Shown here: piece by piece, positions 23,400 through 35,592 of the stretch
Position numbering within the stretch: the stretch's first letter is position 1
How the letters are laid out: each line of letters begins with the position of its first letter
Source of the DNA: Ailurus styani
Taxonomy: Eukaryota > Chordata > Mammalia > Carnivora > Ailuridae
Direction: 5' to 3'
DNA length: 64,000 nt
Assembly (NCBI GenBank): GCA_002007465.1
Contig: LNAC01000744.1
Coordinates: 671,455 to 735,454, forward strand
Notes under the pieces: generated by a model
Seen by the model: only the letters and a program-made list of their open reading frames with translations
What the model was told of the DNA's origin: nothing
Databases searched by the model: none
Position numbers and translations under genes: made by a program

Positions 23400-24895
23400 T
23401 GAAAACAATTTGGGCAAATTCCACCTCCCCCTTTTTAACAAGACTGAGTTTAAAATCTTCCATTCTGTCCAAGTTAGTCTCCTGTGGATGTCCTGAATCC
23501 ACTCCTGCCTTATGCTTCAGAGCTAACTGGTACTGGGACCTAATATTGAGAACGAAAGGGAGAAAGGAATCTTTTCAATTAAAGCAAAATTTTCCATTTA
23601 GCCACTGATAATTTGTAAATAATTAGGAATGTAAAAAATCATTTAAAAAAATTCAGAAAGCTTTTTTTCCAAGTATGATCTTTATTATTCTTGGGCCAAA
23701 ATTGTTTCCAAGATACACATTTCCACATTCTTAATGAAGTCAGCGGAAATTGACTTCAAAGACAATTTTTTATATGTTCCAAGAAGATATATGCCACCTT
23801 TTACACTCTTAATTTGTAGTAATTTATAATTATAAAATTTATATATTTTTATATTAAATAGTAGTTAAGCAGAAATATATCTTTTAATGTTTGTTCTCAA
23901 AAATAGAAGTGTCACCATTTTAAAAAAACATGGCAATAAAGTAAATGCAGTTAACTCAGCGTTTAGAAAAGACTTGGAATAGACTATTTTGACTCTGTGA
24001 GGAATCTGATTTCCAGTGCTATGTGCTATTTAAGAATAAACTTGGGCATGAGTACAGAAAATTCCAAGGGCCTATGTTCAGTGAGTCCTGTCTCTGGCAG
24101 AGGCACCGAGAGGAAGATGCTGCTCGTGTCACTGAACTGAAGATTGTCCTCTGTGAGTATCTCTGATTCGCAGATGGTGATATTCGATGGAGAAAGGGCT
24201 GAAGGAAGTAGGAAAGGGTATCTGTAGAATTAAACAGTGAGCCAAACATTTTCCTTCTGACTACTTCCTTACTGCTTCTGAAGTATTTTAGTGCTTGTGA
24301 GGAGGAGAAGGGCCATCTTGAAATGAGTGGAACAAGCTGCTTTACCAAAAGCAGGACTCCTTCAGAGAAAGCAAAGTTCTAGAGGAAGGTTGGCCGGGGG
24401 AAATGATTTGATTGGGGGAAAAATTTGTTCTGTTTTAGACATTATACATTTGTAGTATGGGACATCTCATGAGTACTTTATATTATCCTCTATTCACATG
24501 GAACCATTTCTGAAAATATATAATTCAAACATGAAAACCCTAATATACTTACTATTGAATAGCTTATTGAGATATAATTCACATGCCATATATTTCACTC
24601 GTTTACAGTATACAACCACCATCCTACTTATGATATCATACAGAAGTATGTATAATATGGATCCCTTTAACTTATAAAGTGTAGGGCCTCCTGGTGGTTG
24701 GGTTTAAATGTGGTAGAGAAGAAATTGGAGAATTTATTAAATAATACTATAGGACCCAAGTAATTATTTTAGGTTTCCAAATATTTGATAAGTCTCCATA
24801 TTAACTTTGTTTTTCCAGCATCCTTGCTTTAAGGAAGGAAGTTAAAGATGTTTGCCTCTCCAGAAGTTTGAATGGAGCTATAAAACTCCCATCCC
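23400..24895. other. Intergenic DNA, little recognised
   Basis: AT-rich. A short antisense L1-like piece (GCTTATTGAGATATAATTCACATG) lies at about 24563-24640. No gene supported. Confidence 0.4.
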
Positions 24896-24898
24896 TTT

Positions 24899-25090
24899 TA
24901 TAAGAGACCCTTAATCTCATGAGGCAAACTGAGGGTTACTGGGGGGTGGGAGGGTAGGGATAGGGTGGCTGGGTTATTGACATTGGGGAGGGTTTGTGCT
25001 ATGGTGAATGCTGTGAAAGGTGTAAGCCTGATGATTCACAGACCTGTACCCCTGGGGCAAATAATACATTATATGTAATTAAAAAAAAAC
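24899..25090 (+). mobile_element. Carnivore L1 3' end, severely 5' truncated
   Basis: Sense: GAGACCCTTAATCTCATGAG, AACTGAGGGTTACTGGGGGG, GGCTGGGTTATTGACATTGG, GCAAATAATACATTATATGT and an A run. It lies about 200 nt beyond the predicted SETMAR transcript end. Confidence 0.85.
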
Positions 25091-25282
25091 ACAAGTATAC
25101 GGTGAAAATTTTATAATTTGTTTCCTCTTATGACTGTTTTGATTAGGTTCATGGAAGTCAGTGTCATGGTTCTATTTTTCATACTGGTGGTAATTACTAG
25201 AGTTTTAGCAGATGATAATAAATCAGGCCCTTTTCCTTGATATGTGTTTTGATACAAATGAGAAATAAGATGCACGAATCAG

Positions 25283-26012
25283 ACAGAAATGAAAATATCT
25301 GCTTTATTACTGATAAAATTGGTTGGAAAGCAAGGCTTAGGTATGTAGCCACAGGGTTTCCTTGGATCATTATGATGAGGTTTGGTGTTAGGGCTAGAAA
25401 ACTGAAAATAACAGAGGCATAAATGAGGCAGAGACTCTCATCTAAAAGTGCAGAGGTATCACATCAGGACTGATAGAGTTCCAGAGTATCTGGCACTCAG
25501 ACTCCTGTCAAGTTTGTTCATTAGCTATCCATGGCCTCCTTTTCTAGGGTCATTTTGAGTCTGGGGTGGATGCCCCAGCTCCAGCTATATGCATACACTC
25601 TAGCCGACAGCAAGAAAGAGTGGGATAAGGCAACCTTTCTCCATTTAAAGACACGCCATATTTTCCTTCTATCTCATTAGCTAGAACCCAGTCGCTTAGC
25701 CACATCTACTAGGAAAAGTACCCAGCTAAAAACTGAGAATTCTACTATAGAAGGGGAGAAGGGATATTTCTAGACAATTTATAGTCTCTGCCATATTCCT
25801 GAGTTAAACATCTGCAGCCAGAGGCAGAGCTGGACAATCACAGCCTCCCCTAGAGTGAAACACAAGTGCTTAGCACAGAGCAGAGCCTTACCCGGAGGCT
25901 AAAGTGCTTGTAACAGAGGATCTGGGAACGGACTGAGCCAAACACGTTCAGCTCCTTCTCACTCTCACCCCCACGGAAGAGGCCCAATGTGTTTCTCCCA
26001 TGCGTTTTGCTC
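25283..26012 (-). other. SETMAR: SETMAR 3' untranslated region
   Basis: Repeat-free sequence from the stop to the first minus-strand AATAAA found (25308-25303). About 0.73 kb. There is no mariner element in or next to it, although in anthropoid primates the transposase exon follows here. The cleavage site is inferred. Confidence 0.55.
25303..25308 (-). terminator. SETMAR: Probable SETMAR polyadenylation signal
   Basis: TTTATT on the plus strand reads AATAAA on the gene strand, 705 nt after the stop. I saw no earlier canonical signal. Confidence 0.55.
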
Positions 26013-26801
26013 CTAACTGATGTTTGGCTTTTCTAAGGGGCAGAACAGTGCACTGTCATAAGGCAGGAAAGCAGCACATGATTTGGCACCGCAATAACAA
26101 GGTTTTCTTATTTTCCCAGGATCTAGCCTTTCTTTGTCTTCACTGTCCATTAGATTAAGAAATCTGCCTGAATAGTCATAAGAGAGTTCTTCTTCAGGCA
26201 AAATGTCTTTCGCTGCAAAAAGTGCCAACTTTGGTACCATTGAATCAATTCGGACAGGAATCATCAGCAGGTTTGGCTCGCAAGAATGGTTGAGAAATCT
26301 TCCAATATTTCCTATATAGGCAGGATCAACAAATGTTTCTATGACCTGCCCGTTGTGAACATGTTCTCGGATGGCTATAATGTAATTTGGATCGTGCATT
26401 GTTTGTAACTGAATTCTTCTCTGTACTTCAGAATATCCCAAAACTTCACCAGCATATTCACAGACAAACCGTCCTTTTGGTATCAATTCCAAGGTACGAA
26501 GTCCCCAGCCTTTTTTGTCTGTCTTGAACACCTGGAGTTGGAACTGCAGACCCTGCTGGACCACTCTGTTCCTGCAGTGATCACCGCACTGGCACAGGAC
26601 ATTGCATTCAAAAACTGGCTTGGCACACTTTCCTTCTGATCCTATATCTATAAGGCGTGACTTATCATCATAGTTCTCCCCATGACGGAGACAGGAGCAA
26701 GTACCAGGGAGGCAGGGAGTTTTGAGGCAAATGCATCCAGGGAAGGTTATTTGTGTGGGATCAACCTCTGTTCCGGGTCCAGCTACATGATCAGGAGTAT
26801 A
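26013..26801 (-). CDS. SETMAR: SETMAR exon 2: pre-SET, SET and post-SET domains
   Basis: The exon follows an acceptor with a T-rich tract and CAG (26804-26802) in phase 0. It encodes residues 36-297 of the predicted protein and ends at TAG (26015-26013). Pre-SET holds the expected nine zinc-cluster cysteines, five in GCIC/PC/TCSC spacing and four in ECNVLCQCGDHC. SET follows: KKGWGL (131-136), FVCEYAGEV (147-155), RFLNHSCEPN (203-212, the cofactor and knot motif) and ELSYDY (240-245, with the catalytic-tyrosine region). Post-SET CYCGAKSC is at 270-277. All signature residues are intact and no stop or frameshift was seen. The protein resembles the SET half of human SETMAR (Metnase) closely. 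By homology it is a nuclear H3K4/H3K36-type lysine methyltransferase. The reading frame closes about where the human protein runs on into the Hsmar1 transposase, which is absent here. The part before residue 115 was translated by hand and is open. Confidence 0.96.
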   Translation of the reverse strand, partial: YTPDHVAGPGTEVDPTQITFPGCICLKTPCLPGTCSCLRHGENYDDKSRLIDIGSEGKCAKPVFECNVLCQCGDHCRNRVVQQGLQFQLQVFKTDKKGWGLRTLELIPKGRFVCEYAGEVLGYSEVQRRIQLQTMHDPNYIIAIREHVHNGQVIETFVDPAYIGNIGRFLNHSCEPNLLMIPVRIDSMVPKLALFAAKDILPEEELSYDYSGRFLNLMDSEDKERLDPGKIRKPCYCGAKSCAAFLPYDSALFCPLEKPNIS

Positions 26802-27376
26802 CTGTAAAAAATAGAAATACTCTCAGTCAGCATGGTATGTTATGTATTTCATACATATTCCAAGCAGCTTTTGGATGAGACACTTACTAATTCCAATATA
26901 TATAAAAATAGATTAAAACAAAATGGATAGAATACAATATACTAAAATATCATTTTAAAACATACCTCTTCAATTTAAAAAATAAGATTAATTTTTGGAT
27001 GAAATATCTGTGGTTTCATTCCAGGCATAGGGTAACAAAAGGAAAAAAATGTTTTTCTCCTACAGAAATTAAAAGATTTATAACTAATTTTGTTTTCCTC
27101 TTAGCTATGGATATCAGAAAAATCAGGGCTGAATTTAGCTTTTGAATGCAGTTAAGTATTTTATCTTTGGCTCTTGATCTTTTCACATTTATCTGACAAT
27201 ATAAATGCATGTATGTATTTTATTATGAATCACTGTAGAGAAAGTCATAATGATAAATAAATTAATAAAAAATGGCCTCTGGAAGATGGTCTTCCACTGA
27301 TTTTTTTTAAAGAATTCTTTATATGAAGATTACCTAAATTCCTAAATATTCTTCGATGTTTACAAAAGACACTCTT

Positions 27377-27544
27377 GGGGTGCCCGGGTGGCTCAGTGGG
27401 TTAAAGCTCAGGTCATGGTTTCAGGGTCCTGGGATTGAGCCCTGAATTGGGTTCCCTGCTCAGCGGGGAGCCTGTTTCCCCCTCTCTCTCTGCCTACTTG
27501 TGATCTCTCTCTCTGTCAAATAAATAAATAAAAATCTTAAAAAG
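27377..27544 (+). mobile_element. CAN-SINE with internal deletion
   Basis: The head GGGGTGCCCGGGTGGCTCAG joins GTTAAAGCTCAGGTCATGG, missing about 18 bases of the usual box. The duplication is AAAAGACACTCTT (27364-27376) and AAAAGACACTATT (27545-27557). It is antisense to SETMAR. Confidence 0.95.
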
Positions 27545-27959
27545 AAAAGACACTATTACTTAGAGTTTTATTTGAGTCTTCATAATGTTAAAAATAGGCA
27601 TTGACCAAGAAACTGTGGACAGCATTCCAAAAATCATATTTGTTATATAATTAATAAATGTAGATGTATTACATATATGTAAAGAAATCCCATTTTTATT
27701 ACATGATAAAGATAATACAGAAACGTTTCTCATGTTAGAGAAAACGAAGAAAGTCCCAAATCTAAAATCTTTATGTGAAACCTGATCTCTGGTTATTTTC
27801 TCACTAGCATAATGAAGCATATTTCTAAACCTTGAAGATTAAAGTATCTCTCATAAAGAAATATTTCTTTTTGTATAGAAATAAATATTTCTTTTTGTAT
27901 TTCTTTATGTATAGAATAATTCTTGCTTACATGGAACCTAACTCATTTATTTATACCTG

Positions 27960-28851
27960 CTATTAGTGTTCTTGGACCTAATTTCAAGGTGGTGGTGGTC
28001 ATGGTGGGGGAGTTTCCCCACACCTCTAACAAGCAATGCTCCCAGCACCAGGTATCTACAACTCAACTCAGTTCTGACATTATCCAATAGCATCACACCC
28101 CACAGTTTAATGGTTCAGTCCTAAGACTGCCTCCCCCGCCACCGGTTCTTCGGACACCAGTCATCTGTGCCACTTGACTGATGGGCTACATATCGGAGGT
28201 TCCCATGAACTCTTCCTTGGACTTCAGACACCAGTCACAAGTCCAGGCTGTTACCTGAACTTGTGGCCAACAGGCTGTAAATCAGAGGTTCTTAAAATCC
28301 CCTCCTTGGGTTTGATTAATTTGAGTGAATTGCTCACACTAGACACCAGTTTATTATAAAAGGATACAACTCAGGAACAGCCAGATGGAAGAGAAGCACA
28401 GAGCAAGGTATGGGGAAAGGGAGAGGGAGAGAAAGAGAGAGCTTCCATGCTCTCTCCAGGCACGCCACACTCCCAACACCTCCACATTCACCAACCCAGA
28501 AGCTCTCTGAACCCCATTTACTTGGATTTTTATGGAGGATTCATCACTTAGCCAGGATTGATTAAATTGCTGGCTATTATTTGCAAATGTTTCAACCTCT
28601 AGGCTCCTCTCCCAATTGGAGGTTGGGGGTAAGGGTACTGCAGTTCCAACACTCTAATCATAGGATTGGCTCCAGGGGCAACCAGCTCTCATCTTTAGGT
28701 GGGTTTTCCAAAACTCGCCTCATTAACCTAACAAGAGATACACTTTTGCTGCTTTCATCACTTAGTAAACAACAGGGGTTTGAGGAGCTCTGTGCCAGAA
28801 ATGGGGACAAAGACCAAATATAGATTTCTTTTTATAAATCACAACATCACA
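27960..28851 (-). mobile_element. ERV-L-like LTR
   Basis: On the minus strand it starts TGTGATGTTGTGATTTATAA, includes TTTGGTCTTTGTCCCCATTT and GGCTGTTCCTGAGTTGTATC followed by TTTTATAATAAAC (a polyadenylation region). It ends in GGGGAAACTCCCCCACC, a short palindromic end text seen in mammalian ERVL LTRs. The left edge is approximate and no internal retroviral sequence adjoins it. It lies in sense with SETMAR, so its AATAAA could in principle end the transcript early. Confidence 0.5.
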
Positions 28852-28869
28852 CCTCCTTTTTTCCAAAAG

Positions 28870-31450
28870 TATTTAATGAGACATACAAAGAGTTCGGATA
28901 AATGAAAAATACACAAGAAATGTAAGCTGAAGGGAAAAATAAGAGCTAGTTGAGCAAGCTTAGACACACACAGTGTGTAGCAGAAGTAAATTGGATGTTT
29001 GGTTCTGCCTGAGCACAGCCACTTCCAAGAGGGAAATACGATCAGATGTAGGGCTTGCACTATCCATAAGGAATAATATCACTGTTCAGAAGCAGCACTG
29101 ATTTTTTTTCTGATATAGAACTGGAGAGAAATTTCACCAATGTGTCTGTCTAAACCATTCTTTTCCAGAAAACAGTTTCATGGGCTGTTTTTCATTCTAA
29201 CTCTCACTAAAGGCTATTGGCCTGCTGCCACAACGCAGTCAGTGAGAGCCGTACTGCATGGGACCAGGTGCACAGGCTTTAATTCAGTGACAGAGTTTAG
29301 AGTATCTAGAGGAATGTGTGAACCGCGTATCTTTCAGTCAGTCATCCATTCATACTGCCTCTCTGGGCCAAGCTCTGGAGAAAGCATTAAACAATGTGTG
29401 GTTACACTCCCTGTGGAGGCCTCAGTGGAGCTATGCAGTTAGGCTCAAAACCCTGTATTTCAAACAACGTTAAGCTGGGGGAAGGACTGACATCCTCTTG
29501 TGAAAGATGAGGAGGAAGATGAGTGGGAGTACCTGCGGGGGAAGGCTAACACTGCTTAAAAGTGATTTGGGGGTGGAGAGCAGAAATAGCTTCTCTTGTT
29601 TGTGTCGTTTCTTACAGCTTTAGCTTAGTGGAGATGTCCTAAAGGGATAAAGAATGGCTTAGAAAAAGATGCCCCATCAGTCAAATTCAGTGACTGCTGT
29701 CTGAGACAGAATCTACTTCCAGCTTATAAGAGTCAAGGTTGAAATGTAAATGGTTACTGAGGCATTTTAAAAAGTACTTGTAAAATGAAGATTTTGGTAT
29801 CTCTTTGTTAAACTTTTCATGAAGAATTCTTTTAAATTGATTTCTTCTTAAAAGCACACATATTTTTGATATACTATATAAATCACTAAACTGCGAAGTG
29901 ATTTTTTTTTTTGGACACAGATAACTCCTTTTGAAATCAAGTCTATAGTTTGCTAACGAGAAGAGCATATCATTCTGTTGAACTTATTCGGATATGGATA
30001 CGTTTGGAAAAATACTGTTATTTGCTTATTTTTATTTATACATTTAAAAAAAGACATTGGAAAATCTAATGATACCATTTTTTTCATAATTCTGGGACTT
30101 AAACTTGATGCACAATCTAAGATCTTTTAGAAACATAGATTATAAAGCGTATCTAATTCCAAATGAGCTCTAGACACCTTCCAAAGGATAATAGAGACCT
30201 CTGGATAAACTTCCTGTTTAAAGAGAATATTTGGTTTTTCTTGATGGATGGAATCCTTAGCCCTGATACCGATACTTATCACAAATCATTTTATTTCCAC
30301 ATATTTCCATTTTCTCCTCCATAAACAGTCAGTAAAATATCCAGAAAGATATTTTACCTGACTTAGAAAAGTGGCTATACTAGAGAATAATCTTTTGAAA
30401 ACTGTGGTCTAAATTAACATATGATTATGTAATTATTCATCTTTTCAGGTATCTAACTACATATTGGAAAACTGTTTTCAGAAATAATGTGGTGTCACTG
30501 ACCTAATATTCTATTCAAATATTTATATGCCATGCAAATTGTTAACTTTTGGGGCTCTGAAAGCTAACGTTAGTACATTACAAATTGGGAGTCAGCTGAC
30601 TTGAGCTTAAATGCACCCAATTCGTAACTCTTTCCGTCCATCCTCTACTTCCTGGAGCAAAGCCCAGGGCCAAACTGATCCCAAAAAAGGGTGTTATTCT
30701 GAAGGTTTTGTGCTTACCTTAAACCCAGGAGAGATCAAAGCTTGGGAGATGAGATCAGAGAGGACATATTTTTACCCACCCAGCATCTGTTCCTTTTCTT
30801 CTGATAAAAGCATCCTCACTTCTCCCGGGAGAACCCTTCCCAGTGCCGTCTCATTGGTTTGGATGGGGATCCAGGTTGGACGGGGACCTGGACCTGGCTA
30901 ATCAGGTCATCACTTGTTCCTTTCAACAGTGTGGTTCATGGATCGGCACTACTGTCCAGATCAATGAAAAAGAATTCTGAGACTTCTGCTGAAAGTATCA
31001 GGAAGAGACATTCTCATTCCACCTGTTCACCTGGCATTCTCCATTTCTACTGCACACATGAGACCTACTGAGGGTGTAGCCAACTAGAGGAAAGGGGATT
31101 GGGGGTGCAAAGGGCAGAGGTGGTAGAAAGAAATATTTGATGACACCATTAGAATTGTTGGATCCAGACATGCCTATAGTTACCACTCTTGGATTTTGCT
31201 GTTATAAGGCAATTCCTTCCGTTTTTTGCTTGAGTTAGTTTGTATTGTATTTCTATTTCCTGCAAACAAATGACTGTTGATTGATATGCCCACAGTGGGA
31301 GACTGACAGTGGTTCCAGGAAATGGCTAGAAAATTGAGTCAAAGATATAAATGGCTAATGAGGATTCAGGTTTCCAAATGGGAGAGGAGGCAAACACAAA
31401 GTGTGCAGGAGGCCAGACAGACCTGTGACAGGTGTGAACACTGGACAACC
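28870..31450. other. SETMAR intron sequence, nothing recognised
   Basis: 2.6 kb without a nameable repeat. Open frames at 29140-29442, 29687-29968 and 30611-30901 have no domain, no clear splice context and no codon pattern I would trust. Confidence 0.45.
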
Positions 31451-31465
31451 AATGGAGAACTTCTT

Positions 31466-31683
31466 CTTTTATTATTTTTTAAATATTTTATTTTATTTTA
31501 TTAAAAAGCCTTTATTTATTTGACAGAGATAGAGAGAGAGATAGTGAAAGACAGAGGGCACAAGCAGGGGGAGCAGCCTCCCTGCTGAGCAAGGAGTCTG
31601 GTGTGGGGCTCCATCCCAGGACCCCAGGATCATGACCTGAGCAGAAGGCAGACGCTTAACCCACTGAGCCACCCAGGCGCCCC
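31466..31683 (-). mobile_element. CAN-SINE with perfect 15-bp duplication
   Basis: AATGGAGAACTTCTT stands on both sides (31451-31465 and 31684-31698). The element is antisense to the window and in sense with SETMAR. Confidence 0.96.
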
Positions 31684-31739
31684 AATGGAGAACTTCTTAA
31701 TGTAGAACACAGAATGTTCTAAAGGAGACACATACAGAA

Positions 31740-31900
31740 CTAGGCTCTTATTAGCATTGTGACTTAGGGCAAGTTACCTTCTAAGTTTTGGGTTTGCACC
31801 TATAAAACAGGAATAATACCTGTATCTGACCCCCAACCCCAGGTATTATTAAATTTAAATAACTAACACTGTACTCTGTGCCAGGCACTTTATATTTTTA
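31740..31900 (+). mobile_element. MIR fragment
   Basis: GCATTGTGACTTAGGGCAAG, CACCTATAAAACAGGAATAA, CTCTGTGCCAGGCACTTTAT, in sense order. Confidence 0.6.
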
Positions 31901-32629
31901 AAATAGTAGCTTTCTTAAATGCGTCTAGATATTATTTCTAGATTTTATATTTAAAACATCATATATTTCTGGCACATTATTTAATCTCTCTAAATATCTC
32001 CTTTCTATCTATGTCACAGGTTGCTATGAAGGAAAAAAATGAGAGAATCCATGTAAAAAGTTTACTCTAGTGGCTAGCACATACGTGTTCAATATCAATT
32101 ATGTAAGCTATCTGACAGGGTGGTGAAAAAAGCAGATTCTGAAGTTAAAACTTTCCAAGTGCAAACACAGTTAAACAAAAATTTTGTCTAGGAGAAAATA
32201 TGATTATATTTCTATTTTCCATTACTTATCCATTTGGGTGGGAAGTGGGGGTGTGGGGGGGATGACTAAGAATTGATCCAGCACAGACTTCTTTCATTCA
32301 TCCACAAATACTGCCTGATTGCTTGTTAGAGGCACGTGCTGGGATTTAGAAAGAACCAGTTAGTGGGATTTTTATCATTTCGTTGTATCATAATAACATA
32401 AATGACTTTTTCCTGGTATATATCAAAATGCAAACATTCATCATGCAAGAGTTGGGAATAAATGCAAAATGGCCAGTGCAAAACGATATAACAGAAACCA
32501 GATTCTTGAAGAACTGGGTGGAGATTTCAAGTTTTCGACAGTAAACTTAAAACATTTTTTTTATAACCATGGTCACTCAAGAAGATGAAATGGAAACCAG
32601 GAGACAGCATGTTGAAAAGCAAACATACC

Positions 32630-32838
32630 GGGATGCCTGGGTGGCTCAGTGGGTTAAGCCTCTGCCTTCGGCTCAGGTCATGATCCCAGGGTCCTGGGAT
32701 CGAGTCCCACATCGGGCTCCTTGCTCACCAGAGAGTCTGCTTCTCCCTCTGCGTCTCCCTGCCACTCTGTCTGCTTGCGCTCTCTCTCTCTCTCTCTCTC
32801 TCAGGCAAATAAATAAATAAAATCTTAAAAAAAAAAAA
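32630..32838 (+). mobile_element. CAN-SINE (SINEC)
   Basis: GGGATGCCTGGGTGGCTCAG starts it. The duplication is GAAAAGCAAACATACC (32614-32629) and GAAAAGCAAATATACC (32839-32854). It has a long (TC)n run and A tail. Confidence 0.96.
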
Positions 32839-32899
32839 GAAAAGCAAATATACCTCCTTGGCTATATTCATACACAATTTCTCCCTTTTCAGAACTAGA

Positions 32900-34200
32900 C
32901 CTGCACTTACTAATAGCATGAACTTTGGGATCTAAAAGGCATAGACTGTAGGGCTCTCTGGTTGTACTACATGTGTAAGTCTTGTCTTTCTAACAAATAC
33001 ATGGCTCGAGGAAATGAGTCATGTGGTTTGGGGTATGACATCGTAATGGGGGTTGAGTTACTTTTCACAGTACTGGGTACAGAGCAGCTGGCTTAGGAAA
33101 TATTTTTTGACTGGTTGATGGCAGCTCTTGCTAACTTTTTACTAAAAGTCTGACTTTTCTAAGTCACATTCTATATCAAAGCCCCAGGAACTTAAGTATG
33201 ACACTGCGTAATATTTTGGGCTTAAAACCTAGGCCTTGATTCTGAATTTAAAGGAAGTGCTGTGAAAATCTTCATTCCTTTTTTGGTTGTTTTGAAACAC
33301 CAGCTACATGAATCTTTGTTCTTGGCCTCTACCCCATGAGTTTGTTTTTGCTCCAAGCAGCTATTAAGAGCCCGTGAGCCAGATAATTCTTGTCAAGGCC
33401 AAGCTGAAATTTTAAAAAATATGTTTAAGGCTGGTTTCAGAAACCGGAAAAAAGGCTAGATTCAACTCTCTGTTCAAGAAAATCAATTAGTTTATTTTCT
33501 ACTTGGCTTTCAACACAGATGGCATTATGATAGGCTTGTTTCCAGCGTGAACATGTGAATGTTCTGTTTGCCTTTTCACACAGTACTCAAAAGCAAAGTA
33601 GACACAAAGTTATTTTTACCTTGAGTTTTTCATGCCTTAATTCTTATGTGTGTACATGCCTGTGAAGGCAGGGCTTGGGGTAAGCAAGCTGTTTTGACCT
33701 TTCATAACACGGGTTTTGTGTTCCATGCACATAGAAAAGCAAACTCGTTAAACATACTTTAAGGCTTGTCATAAATATGTTTCAAGCATGTTTTATCTTC
33801 TCGGTAAGACTATAAGGTCCTTGAGGAAGGATCTTATCTTCTTTCTGTAACTCTAACTCTACCCAGAGCTATGCATATAGCCAGGCAGCTAGAATACTGA
33901 GGGACTCAGTATTAGTCTCCAGATTTTCACTTATGTCTATCAACTGTATATGTAAGTATCAATCATAAGGCTTCCTCTCTCCCCTCTCCAGGCCCCCCAG
34001 AGCAACTAAGTGCTTTCTATTTGGTCTTATAAGCTCAAAGGCAAGGTTGTCACCATTTTATCTTCTATGTCTAGCTTAATGCCTAACACATTATACACAC
34101 TCAATTACTTGCTGAATAAAGAAAACATTTATCAGTGTTTTTGACCATTCAGCAATGTTTGGTGTTGAATAAGCTTTTAGGGATTAGTGTTTAATATGGT
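32900..34200. other. SETMAR intron sequence, nothing recognised
   Basis: Unique-looking sequence. No exon, RNA gene or clear repeat. Confidence 0.4.
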
Positions 34201-34220
34201 GCTAACCAACTGTATTATTA

Positions 34221-34412
34221 TTATTATTTTTAGATTTTATTTATTTGAGAGAGCAGAGTGAGAGCATGAGCAGGGGGGAGGGAGCAAAGGTAGAGGGAGA
34301 AGCAGACTTTGCTGAGCAGGGAGCCCTACAGGGGGGCTTGATCCCAGGACCTTGGGATCATGACCGGAGCCAAAGCCAGACACTTAAACGACTGAGCCAC
34401 CCAGGCGCCCCT
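34221..34412 (-). mobile_element. CAN-SINE (SINEC)
   Basis: Antisense element ending GAGCCACCCAGGCGCCCC. The duplication is CCAACTGTATTATTA (34206-34220) and TCAACTGTGTTATTA (34415-34429). Confidence 0.94.
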
Positions 34413-34514
34413 CGTCAACTGTGTTATTAACCATAAAACTGCCCTAAGGTAGTTTGAGGAAAAACAACCTTTCCTGACATTAATATCCTGCTTTACTCTT
34501 TGAAAGCTGCTATT

Positions 34515-35040
34515 GAATCTGTTTTATTTGATCTTCACAACAACCCGAGGAAGGAGGGACACATATAGCTGGGTATTGATGGTGTATGTGACCAAGGTTA
34601 TAAATTTTCAATTACTTTCATTTTGCAGATGAAGCAGCTCAGACTCCAAGAAATAGCCAAGATGGCTCAGCCCTGCACCTCGCTCTCCTACCTCCAAGTC
34701 CAAGTGCTCTTTCCACTCCAACATTATTGTTTTTTTGGTCATATTCCATAGGCAACGAGCAGGCCAAGGTCAGAGGGTGGGAAAGGTAGAGCAGAAAGGG
34801 TTCTGATGTGGTAACAGCAGCGAACATTTATTGGGTTCTTTCAGCACACCAGGAAGTGTGTGTTTTACTTGCAATTCTCAAAGCAATCCGGGAAAGAGGC
34901 ACTATTATTTTAACCGTACACGGGAGGACTGATTCTAAGGCTTAGCTGAGGCTAGTTTGTTATTTGTCCAAAACCTCGTAGCAGCAAAGTCTCATTCCAG
35001 GGACTAAGTTTCTAACCCTAACACTAGGCTGGGATCCGTA
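34515..35040 (-). mobile_element. Two adjacent MIR-like fragments
   Basis: Antisense MIR text at about 34515-34720 (GATCTTCACAACAACCCGAG, CATTTTGCAGATGAAGCAGC) and again at about 34815-35035 (TTCTCAAAGCAATCCGGGAA, CCTCGTAGCAGCAAAGTCTC). Confidence 0.5.
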
Positions 35041-35464
35041 AATAGGGTCCATGCCTTATCTTACACTCGAGGCACCGGCAACGACAAAGGTAAAATGATC
35101 TACCCCCGGTCCCTCAGTGAGTTCTGAGAACAGAGCCAGGAAAAAAAAAAGCCAGGTTCTCAGGGCTCTTTCCAAGGGACCCGACGAAACACCTGGTTTT
35201 GTCCTTCAGGGAACTGCCCGTCTGTGGGGAGAAAAGAGGAAAATACCCTTGCTATTGTTAAGGTCATTAGGGAGGGTTAACAGAACAAGACTAAAACCTG
35301 TGCATTTAAGAGCTATTCCTGCGAGACACAGTTCTGCTGCAGGGTAAGAAAAAAAGTCGAGAATACGGACACAACTTGGGATAGGAGAGTCACCCACAGA
35401 AGCGCTGCAAGGTCGGGGAATGGCGTACCGGGTCCTCGCGGCCTTCCCATCTCTACCCCCTACC

Positions 35465-35592
35465 TGGCAGGGCGCCAGCTCCACCCCGGCGGCTGCGCGC
35501 GCAGGGAGCCGGCAGGGCGAGGCTCGCCCCAGACAGAAGAGCGCCGGTCCCCCCGCGCGCCGCACTCCTGGCGGCCGAGCCCCGCCCCCTAC
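35465..35592 (-). other. SETMAR: Possible in-frame extension of SETMAR exon 1
   Basis: Between the main donor (exon end at 35593) and a second CAG/GTAGGGGG (exon end at 35464) lie 129 nt including base 35464, a multiple of three. The frame stays open through all 43 codons. The 32 nt around each donor match at 27 positions. Use of the second donor would insert an Arg/Gly/Pro/Ala-rich segment before pre-SET. There is no transcript evidence. Confidence 0.3.

Larger units (their letters stand above)
26802..35592 (-). other. SETMAR: SETMAR intron 1
   Basis: 8,791 bp, with donor GTAGGG just after exon 1 and acceptor CAG before exon 2, phase 0. It contains four CAN-SINEs, an ERV-L-like LTR and MIR fragments. 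Two long parts (about 28.9-31.4 kb and 33.0-34.2 kb) show no recognised repeat or exon. Confidence 0.93.

Noticed and set aside
20040..26000. A mariner transposase exon downstream of SETMAR
   Set aside because: Looked for because of the primate fusion. No mariner-like reading frame or terminal repeat was seen, and the SET frame ends in TAG.
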